Of a stretch of DNA of 64,000 bases, positions 38,101 to 48,459 are shown piece after piece; within the stretch, counting starts at the first letter, position 1; every line of letters begins with the position of its first letter. The translations under genes were made by a program, and so were the position numbers. A model generated the notes under the pieces. The model was not told the origin of the DNA. It ran no database searches and saw nothing but the letters and a program-made list of their open reading frames with translations. This DNA is from Panorpa germanica (Eukaryota; Arthropoda; Insecta; Mecoptera; Panorpidae), in NCBI GenBank assembly GCA_963678705.1, contig OY783203.1:3224001-3288000 (forward strand), given 5' to 3'.

Positions 38101-41100
38101 AACATTTGAAAAATCTATATTATTAAATAAAAGATGTCGTAAGGATCTTTTAGGATCGTTAGGATTTCTTTTCAAAAAATGGTAAAAATTAAATTTATTT
38201 ATTGGAATAATATCTGGTTTAAAATTGTCAAGTATTACATCTTTTGCTGAGGAATTAGTTATTGATATATAAAAAGTATTATTAACAGGATTAATTAATG
38301 CGTTGGCTAAAAAAACTTCAGGTAGCAATTCCTTGGCTACACAAACTCCTACCGTAGAACCCGACATAGGAATTAATTTCCTAGTACGTGCTGGAACTAT
38401 GATAATACTGTTTATGTTCAATAATGGTAATTCAAATATTTTGCCATGTTGTGAGAATTGTACGCTGTTTGTTTCCAAATTAATTACTGCTTTAAATGTA
38501 CGTAAAATATCTAATCCTATGATTCCATCATGCTTAATGGGGAAATCCTCTGACACAACCTGAAAAGTATGTTTCGACCTAGAACTATCTAAAATTATAG
38601 AAGTTTTTAGTGAACCTAAAGTATAAGGCGTGCCTTCAGAGATTCCCTTTAATAACACTTTAGATGTACTATCTATTTTGATATTATTTTTTAAAATATT
38701 TTGTTTAATTAAAGAAATTTGAGAACCAGTGTCCAATAAAAATGATACAGTCTTTGCTTTGGCTGCGACTATTCTGAATTGAACAGTGTCAGCTGTTTGC
38801 TTGACATTAATATTTTTATTGTTACAGTTAAAATTTGTTATATCATTAGTATTTTGTATTTCTTTAATCTCAATATTTTTATTTAAACTATTAAATTTAC
38901 GTAAATGGCGATTATAAAAAGAACGTGAATTTTGTTTTGTATTTTTAGTAAAAGATACTTGAGGACCATCAGATTCAAGATGTCTCGATCTTTTACAATA
39001 AACAGAAGGTTTTGAAAATACCGTAGCTCTCCTACAAATATTAATTTGCGCGACAGGATTTACCGTATCCGCATTTTCCTTCTTGATAAAACAATATTTC
39101 TCTAAATGACCATTTTTTTTACAATAGTTACAAAAAAAAGTTTTAAATTTTGTTTCGACTTCGTTAGCAAATTGTTCACTTGAAACTGGTTCACTACTAG
39201 AAATAGAATGACTTGAATCTGTTTTAAATTCAACATGCCTTCTTCTTTCTAGAGTGCGCCACCGTGTTTCAAGAAAATTCGTAAAATCATTTAGGGTTGG
39301 TAATTCAGAAGTATTTCTGTTTTCCCATTCCTTTAATGTGTTAAAATCTAACTTGGTCTTTAAAAAATGTATAAAAATAAAATCTGAATGATTAGAATAT
39401 ATTCCCAACTCGGTTAATGCTCTAATCGATTCATTAATTTCGTCTAAAAAATTTTTGATATTAGTTTCTGATTCTAAACGTATAACATTGTAGTTTATCA
39501 AATTGTTTAAATAGGTTTCAATAAGTGCTACCTTGTTATCATAACGTTTACAAAGGATGTTCCAAACAATTTCATAATTATCGTTTGTTAAAGGATAATT
39601 CTTTATGAGTTTGAGTGGTTCTCCTGTCAAATTTAATTTTAAATAGTGCATTTTTTCAATGCTTGATAACTTACTATTATTACGAATTAAATTTGTAAAT
39701 AATTCCATGAAACTTTGCCAATTAGTATATTCTCCATCAAAAACGGTTAGTTGCATTGGACTTAAGTTTAAATTTCTTATTGAATCTATGCTTTTTGAGT
39801 CATCCACAATATGTGTATCATTCTCAAATGTTTGCTTATAATTCAACAAGGAAATAAGAGTGTCGTCATAAATACTTTCAACTTCCATAGACTTACTAAC
39901 GATAGCCGTAGCTTCTTCATTTTTTAGAGTTGGAAGCAGTGCTTCTACGATACTATTATATTTGACCCAAGCCTTTTCTAAGTTTTTGATTTTTAATTCA
40001 ACTATTGTTAAGGATGTTGATTGGACTTCTAAATTTTTTGAAAACTCATTAATTAGATTGATTGTATTCTCAACTAATGTGAGGGAATGAACGTTCGGTG
40101 CCATTGTACTTAATTAAAGTTATATATAATATACAGACTAAAGATTATTTTGTACCAATAAACGACTCTCCGAAAAATAGGATTCTGACAAGGAAAAATT
40201 GTTAGCGAAAACAGTAACTCACAGGAAATTTCCGATGGGGCTCAGACACCGCAGTTGTAACAGGAAGGTAGTCTCTCTGATTGAACAGACTGCTATCTAA
40301 CTGCTTCAGCTCTTTACTTCTCCTTTTCAAAATTCCCTCTCGTTCAAAAAAAGATGTTGTTCTAAAAAAATATTAACATAAATTAGTATAATTGCGGAAA
40401 CAATTATAAAAAATATTATAGTAAATATGCAAAAGTATTGGATATAATACTATAAAAAAATTAATAGCTTCAATGATGGACAAGGATGCTACAAAAAAAT
40501 ACTTGGATTATAGCAAATATTCAAAAGTATTGAATATAATACTAAAAAAAAATATCAATAGCCTCATTAACAACGTTGCTACTAAAAAAATGCTTGGATT
40601 ATAGTAAATATTCAAAAGTACTGAATATAATACTAAAAAAAATGATAGCCTCGTTAAAAATAATGCTATTAATAAAAAAAATACAATTATCAATTTATAA
40701 TAATAATTATATACAAAAAGAAAGATACTGTCTTATTATACTTAAAAAATTCTTTCGATTTTGATCTATACACAGCTGTGTGCAGTGTTTTGGAAACGAT
40801 TAACATCGATTTAGATTATTCCATGTGTTCTAGAAGCATCCATCCATTCGCTGGGGGCAAAAGATTTCTTTTTTTTTCTGGTTCAGCGGGCTGTAGTTTT
40901 GCATCCACCGGACTTGTAGAAAAATTATGTGAAATACAGATGAATTGACGTTCTATCTCGTACTCTTCGGCAATTTTTGGAAATAATCCATCGGCGTAGT
41001 GGCATCCAGATTAATTGATCTGCATCCAGGTGTAGAATATATAGAAAAAAAATTTTTGGGCGTACCTCTTGGATATTTATGTGTAGGAATATCTCTTCGA

Positions 41101-44100
41101 GACCCCACCTGACACCATTTGTTGTAAGTAAGATTCGAAGGCGGATGTTACACCTGACATCAATGTTGTAAAAAGAGGTCGGATTGTCGTTCTAGAAGGA
41201 GATTACTCAGCTTGCCAATACATCACGTTGTGTTGCTAGTTTCTGGAAGTAGACTCTTCAGTTGACGATCATCCACCTTCTTGAATTACTCACGTTGATA
41301 AGAATTAACTCTTTTAAGATGATTAATAGGATTCTTGTTAAGACGGTGTATTGTTGCAATTAGAGAATACTTGAGCGGCCTAAAGTATAACCTCGTTGCA
41401 ACATACGACGGTTGAACAATTAGTATCTTTTTATTACTATTAATACAAACACTTTTATTAAAATATATCATTTATTCGTTGTAATATTATATCTGCTTAC
41501 TTAATTACAATAGTATTTTATTAGATTAATGAAGATGTCAGATATAAAACAAAATGTAATTCTAGTGTTATAATTTGATTAATAGTTAAAATGTGCTCAC
41601 TATTGAATACTTAGATGTTACAATTGGAGTATTGTACGAACGAAGTACAATTAGTAAACACTTGGTTGAGACTCAGGAGAAGACTGGCTTTTTGACTCCA
41701 GTACAAAACGGTATATTAACAATTTATTTGTTAACTTTACATCATACAATACTAGTTCAGTGTTGCCAAAAATTAAATAACAATATAAAATATCCACAGA
41801 CCAGAGTCAATGTTTACAAGCGCTAACTTTAAACAATTATTTGTTACAATATTAATACTAAAATTAAAGATAACATAATATAATTCTTATAAAATAAATA
41901 ACATTTATATTAAAAATAGGAAGGATAAGTACGACTTATGCGTACTTACAACAATTGTTATAAAAGTTAAAAATATGAAGAATTAATACTTATAAATAGT
42001 ATTTAAAGTTTTACTGCGTAATAATATCCAAGTAGTTGATGTATTGAATAGAATATAATAAGTAATGTTATTTATTTCTCATTTTATACCACGACATTAT
42101 ATTGAAACATTATGGGTCGACGCAACAGCTGCTATAGCTTTGACGTTTAATTCTGCATCTCTTTTGCACTTCTCTTGTTTAACAGTGATGATGAAGGTTG
42201 ACAAATGTTAATAAGGAAGTTTTATTATTAAGGAATTATTAAAGCGAAAATAACGACTATTTCAATCGTTAATAACTTCTATAATAATGCGAATTAGAAT
42301 AATTATATATTTGAGCTTTTATACACAACTTTATCAATATACAGTGAAGATTTATATAAATCAATACTTCACTTCCTGCAGATTTGTAATTTGTTTTATA
42401 CAACAGAGTCGCAAACGAGTGTTTGTGTGATACATCATTTACTACTAGCAACAAGGAAAAATAACCAGGAATTATCATGCAATTTTATGCAACCTGGAAG
42501 TATCAGGGAATTTGGTTGCAACTATTTCATATATAGTATATTATATTTCATTTAAAATTCAAAATGAAATGAATCAGAAAATTTAAATAGAAAACGTGTA
42601 GCTAATGATAAAAAAAATTTGGTGTCAAAAAAGACTTTTAGCTCAAATTCAAGTTATTGATGATCAATTTAAAAATCTTCAATAATTTTATCTATTAAAT
42701 ATTAAGAGTTAATTTGTTCTAGTTTATACTAGTCATTAGTTTATTTTTGTCTTACTCAATTTAAGTTACTTTTTATTGACAAGTAATAAATCGTATTTAA
42801 TTAGTTTTTATTTTATTATTATTATTAATTGTTGTTCGCCTTTCGGCTTTACAATCTACATTCTTAATACATTTCATAGAACTTCAACTTACAATTAAAT
42901 TTAAACTATTCTAGACCTTTTTATTTCCAAAAGTACTTTCTGCTTCTTCTTCTCTTGACCCTCTTCCTTCATTTTCCCTAGTCTTCCTTCATTCTCACCG
43001 TTTCCTCACCTCTTGTCTTCTTTGTCTCCTCTCGGCAAACCGTTTCCTGCTTCTCCTTTTCTTATAGCCTGTATTACTTGTAGCCAAACCGTTTCCTCCT
43101 TTCTTATAGCCTGTGTTTTCATCTATCACCTCTTGCCTTCCTTGTCTCCTCTCGACAGACCCTCTATTATCTTTTCACTATCCTTCCTGCCTTCTCTCTT
43201 CGTTTTCACTTCTCCACTTATGTCTATCACAGGCCTAGACGCTCTGTCCTTACTATTTCCTCTTGACTCTCTATCTTTACTATGTTATTATTGTCCCTAT
43301 CTCCGTCATCTACCTCTTGTCCTTATCTCCTTTCCGAAAATCCTCTATTTTTCTGGACTGAAGTTTAACTGTTTCCTCGCTACTTCTTTCTTTCTCCTGC
43401 TTCCCTTCACTGCCTCTTTTAGTACTTCCTCTCTCTTCCTGTTCCTTGTGCAACCCAGCCACCAACTTATTTATTGTCCTGTTTTTTCTTTCCTTTTTTC
43501 TATTTCCGCCATCCACCTCTTTCCTTCACTGCCTCCCTTTAATAGCTGGCCAATATTCCTTTTGCTCACTACTTTTTCCTTACACTCAAACTTAATGTGC
43601 TAATTTAATTGGTTATTAAACACCAACTAAGGCAATGAGATAAAAAATAAATCAGAAATAAATATTTAATATTAATTCCAGATTTAATTATTGGCAATTG
43701 CAATATAATCAAAACTTCAAATATTTAAATGATACAAATAAAATTTCTATATCAGGGAAAAGTACGAAAAACTTTACTAGAAAACCTGGAATTATCAGGG
43801 AAATTTGAAATCATTTTTTTGTGGCCACCCTGAAATAATCTGGATTACTTATTACTACTTATTTCTTGTAAAATAAACAGCAAAACAGAAATTCAAATTT
43901 GATATAGCTATAACTCCGTAAACATTTACGTATTTAAATAATAAAAACGCAAATATATATATATATATATATTAACATTAATTTCACAATTTAACACAAG
44001 CCAAATTGAGCTAATCATATAGTATCAGGAAATTTGTGTTACGTAGTAATTTATTAACAAATTACATCCGACTAGGTTATTAAATAATAATAATAGTTTT

Positions 44101-44499
44101 TTTTTAAATAGATAGGCTTTATTGGCCCCAATATCATCCCATTTACACCTATTTTTTATTAGCTATTTCAGGTTTTATTAGAAAAAAGATTAACACATAT
44201 TATTATTAAATTCAACAGAACCAATCCTAACATTGCGAAACATATTCCGGCAGAGCCTCAAGCATCATCACCTGTCGTTGTAAATCCTACAAAGGTTTAT
44301 CCAACAACCAGTCTGCAGATTCGAGGTCCAGATGGATCAGCAACAACAAAGACATTCGATGTGACGACACAATTCTCAGAAGTTAAAAAATTTATAACAG
44401 AAAAATATTCACAACATGGAGAAAATTTTGTAATCATGACTGCATTTCCAAGGAAAGAATTTACAGCTGAAGATTATTGTAAAACTCTTAATATATTAG
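35152..44499 (+). CDS. UBX-domain protein, two internal exons (UBXN4/UBXN1-like), incomplete
   Basis: Likely p97/VCP cofactor; UBXN4-type proteins act at the ER membrane in ERAD. Exon A (35152-35351) encodes a charged coiled coil ending KIKERILAEIEQDKANRRIK, the helix that precedes UBX in these proteins. Exon B (44219-44499) joins in phase (GG|A) and encodes a linker and most of the UBX domain: LQIRGPDGSATTKTFDVTTQ at the first strand, then the hallmark FPRKEF loop and TAEDYCKTLNILG. It ends after one base (G), so another exon is required. Two candidates share the phase: 27110-27252, which lies upstream, and the poorer 48817-48914. No exon for the N-terminal domain was found. A gypsy-type LTR element of 5.5 kb occupies the intron. 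The gene may be broken, or the assembly scrambled. Confidence 0.7.
35565..35882 (+). repeat. Dispersed repeat, + copy (partner 48460-48762 on -)
   Basis: Shares CCCTAACAACTTGCA, GAGAATCAAT, GGCGATATAGCGTCT/GGCTATATAGCGTCTT, TTAGATTT..GGGAGTCT and CATCAACCGA with the complement of 48460-48762, in the same order and spacing. Possibly a decayed solo LTR; its ends were not defined. Confidence 0.65.
35845..36100. repeat. Imperfect tandem duplication, about 144 bp
   Basis: AAGCTTGTCGATTCTCAGGT at 35849 recurs as AAGTTTGTCGATTATCAGGT at 35993. Both are followed by ACCGAA(C/T)TCCTG(G/A)GTGTC and later by ATTCGCGAC. It continues directly from the preceding dispersed repeat. Confidence 0.65.
36449..37282 (-). 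repeat. LTR of the gypsy-type element (3' LTR in element orientation)
   Basis: 834 bases with extended inverted ends (TGTTGTAAGTA / TACTTACAACA). In element orientation the purine-rich AGGGTTGAAGGG (37283-37294) abuts it and is the likely polypurine tract. Confidence 0.9.
37660..37850 (-). pseudogene. Out-of-frame start of reverse transcriptase
   Basis: In a frame shifted at an A7 run (37850-37856, minus strand) from the 768-codon frame, the minus strand reads NKQFCVVIDYCKLNEQ, later DILDQFSGAKYSSTIDLA, the opening blocks of a gypsy-type reverse transcriptase. After that the similarity ends, and the catalytic YxDD region is missing. A ribosomal frameshift is possible in principle, but the domain is truncated anyway. 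Confidence 0.8.
37798..40104 (-). CDS. Gag-protease polyprotein of the gypsy-type element, 768 aa
   Basis: Starts MAPNVHSLTLVENTINLINE. A gag region of the DUF1759 kind spans residues about 110-290, with MQLTVFDGEYTNWQSFMELF. A zinc knuckle CNYCKKNGHLEKYC sits near 335-350 and a retroviral-type aspartic protease with FLLDTGSQISLI near 460. The RT N-terminal segment ends NAPLLMVPKKS before the frame runs out of homology at the A7 run. No other stop or shift is seen, so gag-pro looks intact while pol is lost. DUF1759 gag is more familiar from BEL elements, whereas the RT fragment reads gypsy-like. Confidence 0.85.
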   Translation of the reverse strand: MAPNVHSLTLVENTINLINEFSKNLEVQSTSLTIVELKIKNLEKAWVKYNSIVEALLPTLKNEEATAIVSKSMEVESIYDDTLISLLNYKQTFENDTHIVDDSKSIDSIRNLNLSPMQLTVFDGEYTNWQSFMELFTNLIRNNSKLSSIEKMHYLKLNLTGEPLKLIKNYPLTNDNYEIVWNILCKRYDNKVALIETYLNNLINYNVIRLESETNIKNFLDEINESIRALTELGIYSNHSDFIFIHFLKTKLDFNTLKEWENRNTSELPTLNDFTNFLETRWRTLERRRHVEFKTDSSHSISSSEPVSSEQFANEVETKFKTFFCNYCKKNGHLEKYCFIKKENADTVNPVAQINICRRATVFSKPSVYCKRSRHLESDGPQVSFTKNTKQNSRSFYNRHLRKFNSLNKNIEIKEIQNTNDITNFNCNNKNINVKQTADTVQFRIVAAKAKTVSFLLDTGSQISLIKQNILKNNIKIDSTSKVLLKGISEGTPYTLGSLKTSIILDSSRSKHTFQVVSEDFPIKHDGIIGLDILRTFKAVINLETNSVQFSQHGKIFELPLLNINSIIIVPARTRKLIPMSGSTVGVCVAKELLPEVFLANALINPVNNTFYISITNSSAKDVILDNFKPDIIPINKFNFYHFLKRNPNDPKRSLRHLLFNNIDFSNVNSKYLTDLMEICNNFNNIFFFPVDKLSCASALSNSPNPVNIKPHRLSHAHKEIVEKHIQELLANNIIEKCDSQFNAPLLMVPKKSRCVEEQTILRCNRLL
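40411..40680. repeat. About 92-bp tandem repeat, three units, in element leader
   Basis: The core AAATATTCAAAAGTATTGAA, with small changes, begins at 40423, 40515 and 40606. Each is followed by TATAATACTA, an A-run and an AATAGC(C/T)TC segment. It lies in the untranslated leader of the gypsy-type element. Confidence 0.75.
41097..41117 (-). other. Primer-binding site, probably tRNA-Leu type
   Basis: On the minus strand, two bases past the LTR, TGGTGTCAGGTGGGGTCTCG begins. Its complement has the shape of a tRNA 3' end with acceptor ..CCTGACACCA, which fits a tRNA-Leu (5' GTCAGG..). The tRNA identity is from memory. Confidence 0.6.
41120..41953 (-). repeat. LTR of the gypsy-type element (5' LTR in element orientation)
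   Basis: 834 bases, apparently identical to 36449-37282. The primer-binding site lies just below it in coordinate. Confidence 0.9.
42095..42295. repeat. Dispersed repeat (inverted partner 56540-56725)
   Basis: GAAACATTATGGGTCGACGC through AGCTTTGACGTTTAATTCTG to CAATCGTTAATAACTTCTAT matches the complement of 56540-56725 closely, with small indels. Confidence 0.75.
42831..43602 (-). pseudogene. Non-LTR retrotransposon 3' fragment, copy 1
   Basis: Minus-strand remnant, 5'-truncated near 43602 and ending in a conserved 3' tail with GCCTTTCGGCTTTACAATCT (complement orientation). Fragments of the coding end (NIGQLLK-like, then KRKKEVARKQ-like) can be traced with stops. It matches copy 2 (49976-51700). 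The 196-codon plus-strand frame at 43013-43603 is only its antisense shadow. Confidence 0.7.
43903..43970. repeat. Core-motif repeat followed by (AT)n
   Basis: Carries the complement of the recurrent ATATAGC-type core seen elsewhere, then a short (AT)n tract at about 43955-43970. Confidence 0.45.
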
Positions 44500-44734
44500 G
44501 TAAGAATCACCATTCAGGAAAAGAAACTGCAGATTTAGTTAAGAGTTTTGTTTAATTTGTTTTTGTTGTTTTTAATTAATTTTCAATGGATAAAACTCTT
44601 TTTTTCTAATATCTAAGTCTAACTTTAAGAAATTATTTAAAATTTGAATTGAAATTCAAATTAAAATGAATCTAAATTTGTACTAGATTAGTTTGGGGTC
44701 CCCTCGTTTAAGTGAGCCCCGTACAATTGCCCAT

Positions 44735-44960
44735 TTTTCACTTTAATTTGTGTTGTGAACAATATCTTAAATTATAGAAATGTATATTACATGTACTGAC
44801 AAGTCAAAGAAGAATAAGTTTTTATTTTATTTAACCCTGTTAAGGCAGACATAATATTGGAATTTTATTGTTCCTTGAAATAGCTGTAAATAATATTTGA
44901 TATTTTGATATATAAATACATATAGCAGAGATTTATGAGCTGTAAGGTTGACAACGGTTG
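44735..44960. repeat. Composite of two dispersed repeats
   Basis: Bases 44737-44805 match the complement-oriented family at 60356-60480 and 63785-63915 (CACTTTAATTTGTGTTG, AGAAATGTATATTACATGTA). Bases 44808-44960 match 58490-58632 in direct orientation (TTAACCCTGTTAAGGCAGAC, TGAAATAGCTGTAAATAATA). Confidence 0.65.
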
Positions 44961-44979
44961 TGATGTCATATGCATTTGG

Positions 44980-45504
44980 AATGTGTACAACGTTGAATCC
45001 CTTTAATAATTAGAGAGACAAAATGACTTTTTTAATTGTTAATATCTCCTAACATATAAGGAGTTATTAACAAATAATTGAACATTTGAGGTTCTAGTAA
45101 CCCACTTTATCAATATGTTGTACACTTTTATAGAAATTAAGACATAGGACACTAGCCCATTTACAAATTTTGAAAAAAAGTTAGTCATTTAACGAATAAA
45201 TTGAACAAAAAATTTATTTTGGGGAAAAAAATATATTTTTTTAGTTAGTTTATATGAAAAATTATTTGTTGTTATTTGTAAAATTAATATGGAACGAGTT
45301 AAATATTCCAATTTAAAAATGAAATTAAAATTTGACATTAAATTCAATTCACACACAAAAGGCAGTCGTCGCTTGTGACAGGGGTAAAGTTTAGTATATT
45401 GATAAAATGGGTTACTAGAACTCCTTATAAGTTAGGAAATATTAACAATTAAAAAAGTCATTTTGTCTCTTTAATTATTAAAGGGATTCAACGATGTACA
45501 CATT
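44980..45504. mobile_element. Fold-back MITE with about 85-bp inverted ends
   Basis: AATGTGTACAACGTTGAATC at the left (from 44980) and the complement of the right end (to 45504) agree over about 85 bases with a handful of changes, including GACAAAATGACTTTTTTAAT. No coding capacity. It lies downstream of the UBX exon. Confidence 0.75.
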
Positions 45505-45532
45505 CTAAGAGGTGAATCATTTCTGCAATGTT

Positions 45533-45570
45533 GCTATCTCTTTTACACAACACAGCGTAAAAGAGATAGC
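45533..45570. repeat. Perfect 13-bp hairpin
   Basis: GCTATCTCTTTTA is followed after 12 bases by its exact complement TAAAAGAGATAGC. It lies just outside the MITE ending at 45504. Confidence 0.55.
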
Positions 45571-46212
45571 ATATTTATGACAGTACCTGATTTCTATACC
45601 TCACAAACCTTTTCTGCAGAGGGAGTATACTTTAAAATGTTTACACCTCATTTCCTTCCCCTTCCATCGCCCTTAAAGCGGCTCAATTCCTGTCAGACAT
45701 TTTTAAGCTAAGTGATAGGACCTGATTTGAAGACAACTCATTTACAGTGGAACCAGTGAACAGGACACATCTACCTGACTTAAGGTATGTCAAACTTTGT
45801 ATACATAACCTCAAATATTGAATTTCATTTGTATTGTCATAGTGCCACGTGTTTTGAAATTATCTTCGTTATTTTAGAGCTCTTATACGCCTAAGCATTT
45901 TACTTAATTAGCTATTCAACTTATTATATGTTTACGCGATTCGTTTGTTAGCTCGAAAATTCCAACACTTTTGGTGGCCTCAGATTTTGGAAAAACTAAA
46001 AGAAAGTTTTTTAATTTTTGCTGTTAATTCGTAAAAGATAGAAATTTGAAAATTTGCTTGTGTATTACGCGCTATTTATTGCATCACTCTTAAAAATTTT
46101 CGGATTATTTTTAAGACAAAGTTTCTAAAGCAAATTTGAGAAACCGGTATTAAAAAAAATTAATATACCGTGCCTTAATTTCGTTTACCATACCAGTGCA
46201 TTAAACTCATTT

Positions 46213-47525
46213 AAAACACATTTGTGCATTAATTTTGTATGAAATTTATTAATCGAATTTTTAAAATTTAAGACACATGTGTATTAATTTTGTATGAAAT
46301 TTAATAATCGAATTTTTGAAATTTAAGACAAATGTGTATTAATTTTGTATGAAATTTAATAATCGAATTTTTGAAATTTAAGACACATGTGTATTAATTT
46401 TGTATGAAATTTAATAATCGAATTTTTAAAATTTAAGACACATGTGTATTAATTTTGTATGAAATTTAATAATCGAATTTTTGAAATTTAAGACAATTGT
46501 GTATTAATTTTGTATGAAATTTAATAATCGAATTTTTGAAATTTAAGACACATGTGTATTAATTTTGTATGAAATTTAATAATCGAATTTTTGAAATTTA
46601 AGACACATGTGTATTAATTTTGTATGAAATTTAATAATCGAATTTTTAAAATTTAAGACACATGTGTATTAATTTTGTATGAAATTTAATAACCATATTT
46701 TTAAAATTTAAGACACGTGTATTAATTTTGTATGAAATTTAATAATCGAATTTTTGAAATTTAAGACAAATGTGTATTAATTTTGTATGAAATTTAATAA
46801 TCGAATTTTTGAAATTTAAGACACATGTGTATTAATTTTGTATGAAATTTAATAATCGAATTTTTGAAATTTAAGACACATGTGTATTAATTTTGTATGA
46901 AATTTAATAATCGAATTTTTGAAATTTAAGACACATGTGTATTAATTTTGTATGAAATTTAATAATCGAATTTTTGAAATTTAAGACACATGTGTATTAA
47001 TTTTGTATGAAATTTAATAATCGAATTTTTGAAATTTAAGACACATGTGTATTAATTTTGTATGAAATTTAATAATCGAATTTTTGAAATTTAAGACACA
47101 TGTGTATTAATTTTGTATGAAATTTAATAATCGAATTTTTGAAATTTAAGACACATGTGTATTAATTTTGTATGAAATTTAATAATCGAATTTTTGAAAT
47201 TTAAGACAAATGTGTATTAATTTTGTATGAAATTTAATAATCGAATTTTTGAAATTTAAGACACATGTGTATTAATTTTGTATGAAATTTAATAATCGAA
47301 TTTTTGAAATTTAAGACAAATGTGTATTAATTTTGTATGAAATTTAATAATCGAATTTTTAAAATTTAAGACACATGTGTATTAATTTTGTATGAAATTT
47401 AATAACCATATTTTTAAAATTTAAGACACATGTGTATTAATTTTGTATGAAATTTAATAATCGAATTTTTGAAATTTAAGACAAATGTGTATTAATTTTG
47501 TATGAAATTTAATAACCATTTTTTT
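46213..47525. repeat. Satellite array, 55-bp unit, about 24 copies
   Basis: The monomer runs AATCGAATTTTTGAAATTTA then AGACACATGTGTATTAATTT then TGTATGAAATTTAAT. Copies are highly alike and vary at a few fixed positions (G/A before AAATTTAAG; ACACA, ACAAA or ACAAT; AATCGA or AACCAT). The final unit is broken by AACATATTTATT at about 47530. Non-coding. Confidence 0.92.
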
Positions 47526-47689
47526 AAAATAACATATTTATTTCATTTATTGAAAATTATTTTACATTAATAATACATATACTGTATAAATAATGTACTG
47601 TGGAATGTAATAATATACTGTGACTTATTTTAATAATAATACAATAAATAATTTTCTTCATAATCAACAAATTAAATGCTTCATTAAAT

Positions 47690-48120
47690 AGGTCGACTTC
47701 TTCTATAAACTCTTTCAGTCGGGGTTCAATTGTAGTGGTACTTCTTTTAACTTTATTTTTACTTCCCGTTGTTGGATATATTTCAAGAAATATCCTAGAA
47801 AAACAGTAGCAAATATTACCATTAGTAGTAAAATTAAGTTAATCTAAGTTAAGTTAATAGTTCAAACCCTTGAATCAATTCCAATGTTCTTTTCACTTCG
47901 GGATCAATTGAAATTGGAAAAATAACTTCAATGTTTGGAATTTCAGTGTTCATAATATGTGCTTCACGTTCTGCATTAGATGGCATGGTCTGCACATATA
48001 ATAATTCTAATGGTGGTTTATTTCCATTATCTTTTCGTATAGAATCTATTTGCTCCCAACATTAAACGGCTTTTAAATATTTCTTTATGGGATCAAGCGA
48101 CTGCATTTATTGACAACATA
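47690..48120 (-). pseudogene. Unidentified coding remnant
   Basis: The minus strand has two adjacent open stretches with ordinary amino-acid composition. 48064-47866 reads WEQIDSIRKDNGNKPPLELL and later NIEVIFPISIDPEVKRTLEL before a stop. 47795-47700 reads IFLEIYPTTGSKNKVKRSTT then EPRLKEFIEEVDLF. Upstream, SLDPIKKYLKAV runs into a stop. I do not recognise the family. It could be a decayed transposon protein or a gene fragment. Confidence 0.4.
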
Positions 48121-48459
48121 TGACAGACATACATTAGTTCAATTGTTTTTACATAAAGCATACTATTATATAGTTCTATAGATTTAGTATCTGTATGAAG
48201 TTCTATGAACTAAAATTACAACGGCGACTCAACGTAAGAAGGGAATGAAGGGGAAAGATGGTACACCTAAAAAAACCGTGTACACCGCCCCCTCCCCGTC
48301 CTCCCACTTCCAAGGCGGCATCGAATAATTATCCATAATACAATTACTTTATTACTTATACATGATTGAAATTATTTATGAATTTTAGTAATGTTAGGTT
48401 AATCTGTCTTCATTTTATGTATCACATGTGTTACTGTTCGATACAGGAGAGCTAGGAGG

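Larger units (their letters stand above)
36449..41953 (-). mobile_element. Ty3/gypsy-type LTR retrotransposon, truncated in pol
   Basis: LTRs 36449-37282 and 41120-41953 are both 834 bases, begin TGTTGTAAGTAAG and end GTACTTACAACA, and look identical. The target duplication is ATTG (36445-36448 and 41954-41957). The internal frame is on the minus strand. After gag and protease the reverse transcriptase stops soon after the first catalytic block; the rest of pol and any integrase are absent. It lies in the intron of the UBX gene, antisense to it. Confidence 0.92.

Noticed and set aside
43013..43603. 196-codon plus-strand frame rich in Ser, Leu and Phe
   Set aside because: It is the antisense of a non-LTR retrotransposon fragment on the minus strand; its composition reflects the complement of a Lys/Glu-rich frame.
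46213..47525. CRISPR-like array
   Set aside because: The whole 55-bp unit is repeated without unique spacers, and this is a eukaryotic genome; it is a satellite.
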